NCBI RefSeq assembly: GCF_015694735.1
Contig: NZ_JADQDP010000005.1
Coordinates: 124,001-188,000 of the forward strand
Direction: 5' to 3'
From: Hymenobacter properus
GTDB lineage: Bacteria > Bacteroidota > Bacteroidia > Cytophagales > Hymenobacteraceae
Length of the DNA: 64,000 bases
In this document: one piece after another, positions 62,750-64,000 of the stretch
Layout: each line of letters opens with the position of its first letter
Numbering within the stretch: position 1 is the stretch's first letter
Position numbers and translations under genes: made by a program
The notes under the pieces: model-generated
Told to the model about the DNA's origin: nothing
Database searches by the model: none
Seen by the model: only the letters and a program-made list of their open reading frames with translations

Positions 62750-64000
62750 ATGAGAACACGCCTCCTGCTCCTGGGTGCCGGCCGCTCGGCCTCGTCCCTT
62801 ATTCAGTACATGCTGCGCCACGCGCCCACCGAAAACTGGTTTCTGACGGTAGCCGATGCCAACCCTGCGCACTTGGTGCCCGTGCTGGCCGCGCACAGCG
62901 AATACGCCCGCGCCGTGCCGTTTTCGACGGACAACGAAGCGCTGCTGGAGGAATTGGTGACGCAGGCCGACGTGGTGATTTCGATGCTGCCGGCCCTGCT
63001 GCACCCGGTGGTGGCCCGCGCCTGCGTGCGGCACGGCCGGCACTTGGCCACGGCCAGCTACGTGAGCCCCGAAATCCGGGAGCTGCATGATGATGCACAG
63101 GCGGCCGGCATCACCTTGCTTATGGAATGCGGCCTAGACCCCGGGCTCGACCACATGTCGGCCATGCGGGCCATTGCGCACATCCGGGCGCGGGGCGGGC
63201 GCCTCACCAGCTTCAAGAGCTACTGCGGCGGGCTGCTGGCGCCTGCGGCCGAGGGCGACAATCCATGGAAATACAAGTTTACTTGGAACCCGCGCAACGT
63301 GGTGCTGGCCGGCCAAAGCACGGCCAAGTTCCTGGAAAACGGCCACCCACGTTTCATTCCCTACCAGCAGCTTTTTGGCCGTACCGAAACGCTGACCCTG
63401 CCCAACTACGGCGAGTTTGAAGGCTATGCCAACCGCGACTCGCTGAGTTACCGCGCGCCCTACGGCCTAGATGATATTCCGACCATTTTGCGCGGCACGC
63501 TGCGCCGGCCGGGCTACTGCGCCGCCTGGCAAGCGCTGGTGCGCCTGGGCCTCACCGATGACGGCGTGAACCTGGACAACCCCGAAACCATGACGTGGGC
63601 TGAGCTGGTGGAAGCATACTTGCCCACCTCGCTCATTCCGCACCTCGACTTGTCGGCCCGCGTGGCGGCCTACCTGGGCTTGAACCCCACGGGCGAGGAA
63701 ATGGGCCGGCTGCAGTGGCTGGGCCTGTTTTCGGACCGGCCGGTGGGGCATGCTCAAGCCACGCCCGCGCAGCTACTGGAACGCCTGCTGGCCGATAAGT
63801 GGCAGCTGCAACCCCACGACCACGACCTCATCGTGATGCAGCACCTTTTCGAATACGAGTTGAATGGCCGCACGCATCGGCTCACTTCGTCGCTGGCCGT
63901 GGAGGGCGACGATGCCACTCATACGGGCATGGCCAAAACCGTGGGCCTGCCGCTGGGCATGGCCGTGCGCCGGCTGGTGCGCGGCGAGGTGGCCCAGCGC
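62750..64000 (+). CDS. Saccharopine dehydrogenase family protein (partial)
   Basis: An open frame runs from ATG 62750 to the window end (417 codons, no stop), so the C-terminus is missing. The N-terminal Rossmann domain opens RLLLLGAGRSASSLIQYM with VADANP. VISMLPALLHPVVARACVRHG and MECGLDPGLDHMSAM are typical of LYS9-type saccharopine dehydrogenase (L-glutamate forming). The substrate domain has SYCGGLLAPAAEGDNPWKYKF-like motifs, here with TWNPRNVVLAG. Relatives act in lysine metabolism; some have other substrates. Confidence 0.9.
   Translation, partial: MRTRLLLLGAGRSASSLIQYMLRHAPTENWFLTVADANPAHLVPVLAAHSEYARAVPFSTDNEALLEELVTQADVVISMLPALLHPVVARACVRHGRHLATASYVSPEIRELHDDAQAAGITLLMECGLDPGLDHMSAMRAIAHIRARGGRLTSFKSYCGGLLAPAAEGDNPWKYKFTWNPRNVVLAGQSTAKFLENGHPRFIPYQQLFGRTETLTLPNYGEFEGYANRDSLSYRAPYGLDDIPTILRGTLRRPGYCAAWQALVRLGLTDDGVNLDNPETMTWAELVEAYLPTSLIPHLDLSARVAAYLGLNPTGEEMGRLQWLGLFSDRPVGHAQATPAQLLERLLADKWQLQPHDHDLIVMQHLFEYELNGRTHRLTSSLAVEGDDATHTGMAKTVGLPLGMAVRRLVRGEVAQR

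Overview
The window is a chromosomal segment from a member of the Bacteroidota, most likely the order Cytophagales and close to Hymenobacter. The grounds are high-GC coding DNA, TAnnTTTG-type -7 promoter boxes before many genes, weak Shine-Dalgarno sites, a type IX secretion sorting domain plus PorT-like and PorE-like genes, and Bacteroidota-specific families (DUF4290, DUF5606, DUF4846, DUF4349, DUF3109). The genus is an inference; there is no rRNA gene here. I see no prophage, insertion sequence, CRISPR array or rRNA operon.

Layout. 1-600: tRNA-Ser, tRNA-Pro and tRNA-Arg with two terminators. 830-5001: a secreted Asp-box protein, gyrB and a RidA protein. 5086-9660: a red-light module (heme oxygenase, bacteriophytochrome, single-domain response regulator, receiver-kinase). 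9787-13262: polyphosphate kinase and a Ppx/GppA phosphatase, convergent around one palindrome. 13367-19298: a 1241-residue degenerate phosphoesterase-barrel protein, a YdjM-like membrane hydrolase, a 39-residue membrane peptide, a zinc-less sirtuin and a small membrane protein. 19409-24150: a redox/stress block (AraC regulator, SDR, PNPOx-like protein, two pirins, nitroreductase) with two operator-like sites. 24317-28450: HAD phosphatase, DUF4846 protein and topoisomerase I.

28730-36615 is the most striking part. It is a chemosensory operon whose receptor has no membrane segment and about 21 HAMP units, eight pairs of them encoded by 276-bp tandem repeats. CheW, CheY, CheA and CheC follow; no cheR or cheB is present. 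36771-46666: a ureohydrolase, a small membrane protein, two DUF4349 lipoproteins, MurA with Asp in place of the fosfomycin-target Cys, a DUF4290 protein, a UvrD/PcrA helicase, DUF3109 and a cyclophilin. 46839-56236: a fasciclin lipoprotein, RsgA, Kdo transferase, peroxiredoxin, enoyl-CoA hydratase, aspartate kinase, fructose bisphosphatase, DUF5606, a TonB-domain protein and EngB. 56674-64000: a PorE-like OmpA protein, UbiE/MenG, PorT, an SDR, an esterase, cytidine deaminase and a saccharopine dehydrogenase cut by the window end.

Intergenic structure is informative. Nine full palindromes of about 85-110 bp in three related families each lie within about 50 nt of a stop codon, at loci with no ordinary hairpin-plus-T terminator, and their arms differ between loci in a compensating way. 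Four further inverted repeats are built from iterated short purine-rich words. Operator-like repeats lie upstream of the SDR-AraC operon and over the -7 box of a pirin gene.
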